Assembly (NCBI GenBank): GCA_030323885.1
Contig: CM059198.1
Span: forward strand, 79,305,911 to 79,369,910
From: Branchipolynoe longqiensis
Lineage: Eukaryota; Annelida; Polychaeta; Phyllodocida; Polynoidae
DNA: 64,000 bases
Direction of reading: 5' to 3'
Shown: positions 63,872 to 64,000 of the stretch, in pieces
Position numbering within the stretch: the stretch's first letter is position 1
Layout: each line of letters starts with the position of its first letter
Program-made: the position numbers and the translations under genes
The notes under the pieces: model-generated
Seen by the model: only the letters and a program-made list of their open reading frames with translations
What the model was told of the DNA's origin: nothing
The model's database searches: none

Positions 63872-64000
63872 TGCAGGCTTCACCCCGGCCGAGGTCGCTG
63901 ACGTCGATCGGCTCCACCTTGCCTCCCTGGCCCCCAGGACCTAGAGGAACAGCCGCCAGCAGGCCGAGGACTACGTCGCCTTCCTCGTGGCCCGAGGCCT
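63872..64000 (+). pseudogene. DIRS tyrosine recombinase, N-terminal start only
   Basis: Downstream of RNase H a frame reads DAGFTPAEVADVDRLHLASL, a TAG, then RNSRQQAEDYVAFLVARGL, typical of the SAM-like N-terminal part of a DIRS recombinase. Cut by the window edge. Confidence 0.55.

Larger units (their letters stand above)
61370..64000 (+). mobile_element. GC-rich DIRS-type retrotransposon, partial
   Basis: Composition changes abruptly from AT-rich to very GC-rich at about 61370. The order of remnants is a Pro/Ala-rich gag-like region, RT with an internal deletion, RNase H and the start of a tyrosine recombinase; the window ends inside it. Same clade as the DIRS at 43068-51457 by RT and RNase H motifs, but with GC-biased codons. 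Left end not located. Confidence 0.8.

Overview
This is a piece of an animal genome, most likely a marine invertebrate, and it is built almost entirely of nested transposable elements and tandem repeats. I see no complete host gene; two short stretches could be host exons. Animal origin is suggested by tRNA-derived SINEs, CR1/L2-like and RTE-like LINEs, DIRS/Ngaro tyrosine-recombinase retrotransposons, a Ty3/gypsy element and palindromic MITEs. One SINE (two copies) has a central domain resembling the deeply conserved SINE domain known from molluscs and other eumetazoans, so a mollusc or related animal is a reasonable but unproven guess. A 499-base N gap (35952-36450) marks an assembly break.

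Layout. 0-8 kb: a 24-bp minisatellite, several copies of an abundant tRNA-derived SINE (called SINE-A here), an RTE-like LINE fragment and a ~65-bp tandem array. 7.84-17.24 kb: a single SINE-A copy cut into three pieces, first by a 3.76-kb palindromic DNA element (element X, 5-bp target duplication GTCAT) and then by a 5.4-kb LINE. The first ORF of this LINE is followed, across a one-base frameshift, by a NADAR (YbiA-like) domain. 17-32 kb: more SINEs, three PIF/Harbinger-like MITEs with TTA or TAA duplications, a 2-kb satellite with a 51/49-bp unit, other tandem repeats, a 5'-truncated copy of the NADAR LINE, and two internally deleted RTE-like retroposons. 32-36 kb: a 2.4-kb A+C-only minisatellite invaded by a fold-back element, then a 74-bp satellite running into the gap. 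36.5-39.1 kb: a Ngaro-like element (RT, RNase H, tyrosine recombinase, split direct repeats).

40.5-54.5 kb: a second copy of element X, swollen to 14 kb by nested insertions and still flanked by ATCAC on both sides. It contains a TA-flanked mariner-like MITE, an RTE-like retroposon with a 12-bp duplication, a DIRS element that is itself interrupted by a LINE with an uninterrupted RT ORF, and a TTAA-flanked palindromic element holding microsatellites and an inverted SINE pair. 55.4-60.4 kb: tandem hairpins, an antisense gypsy fragment and a 5'-truncated gypsy element. 61.4-64 kb: a very GC-rich, internally deleted DIRS element that runs off the window.

The coding sequences are retroelement replication and integration proteins, and nearly all carry frameshifts or stops, several of them in homopolymer runs. 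The most interesting observation is the NADAR domain carried by a LINE. The next most interesting are the nested insertions dated by empty sites inside the same window, and the Harbinger-like MITEs, each filled with its own short motif.
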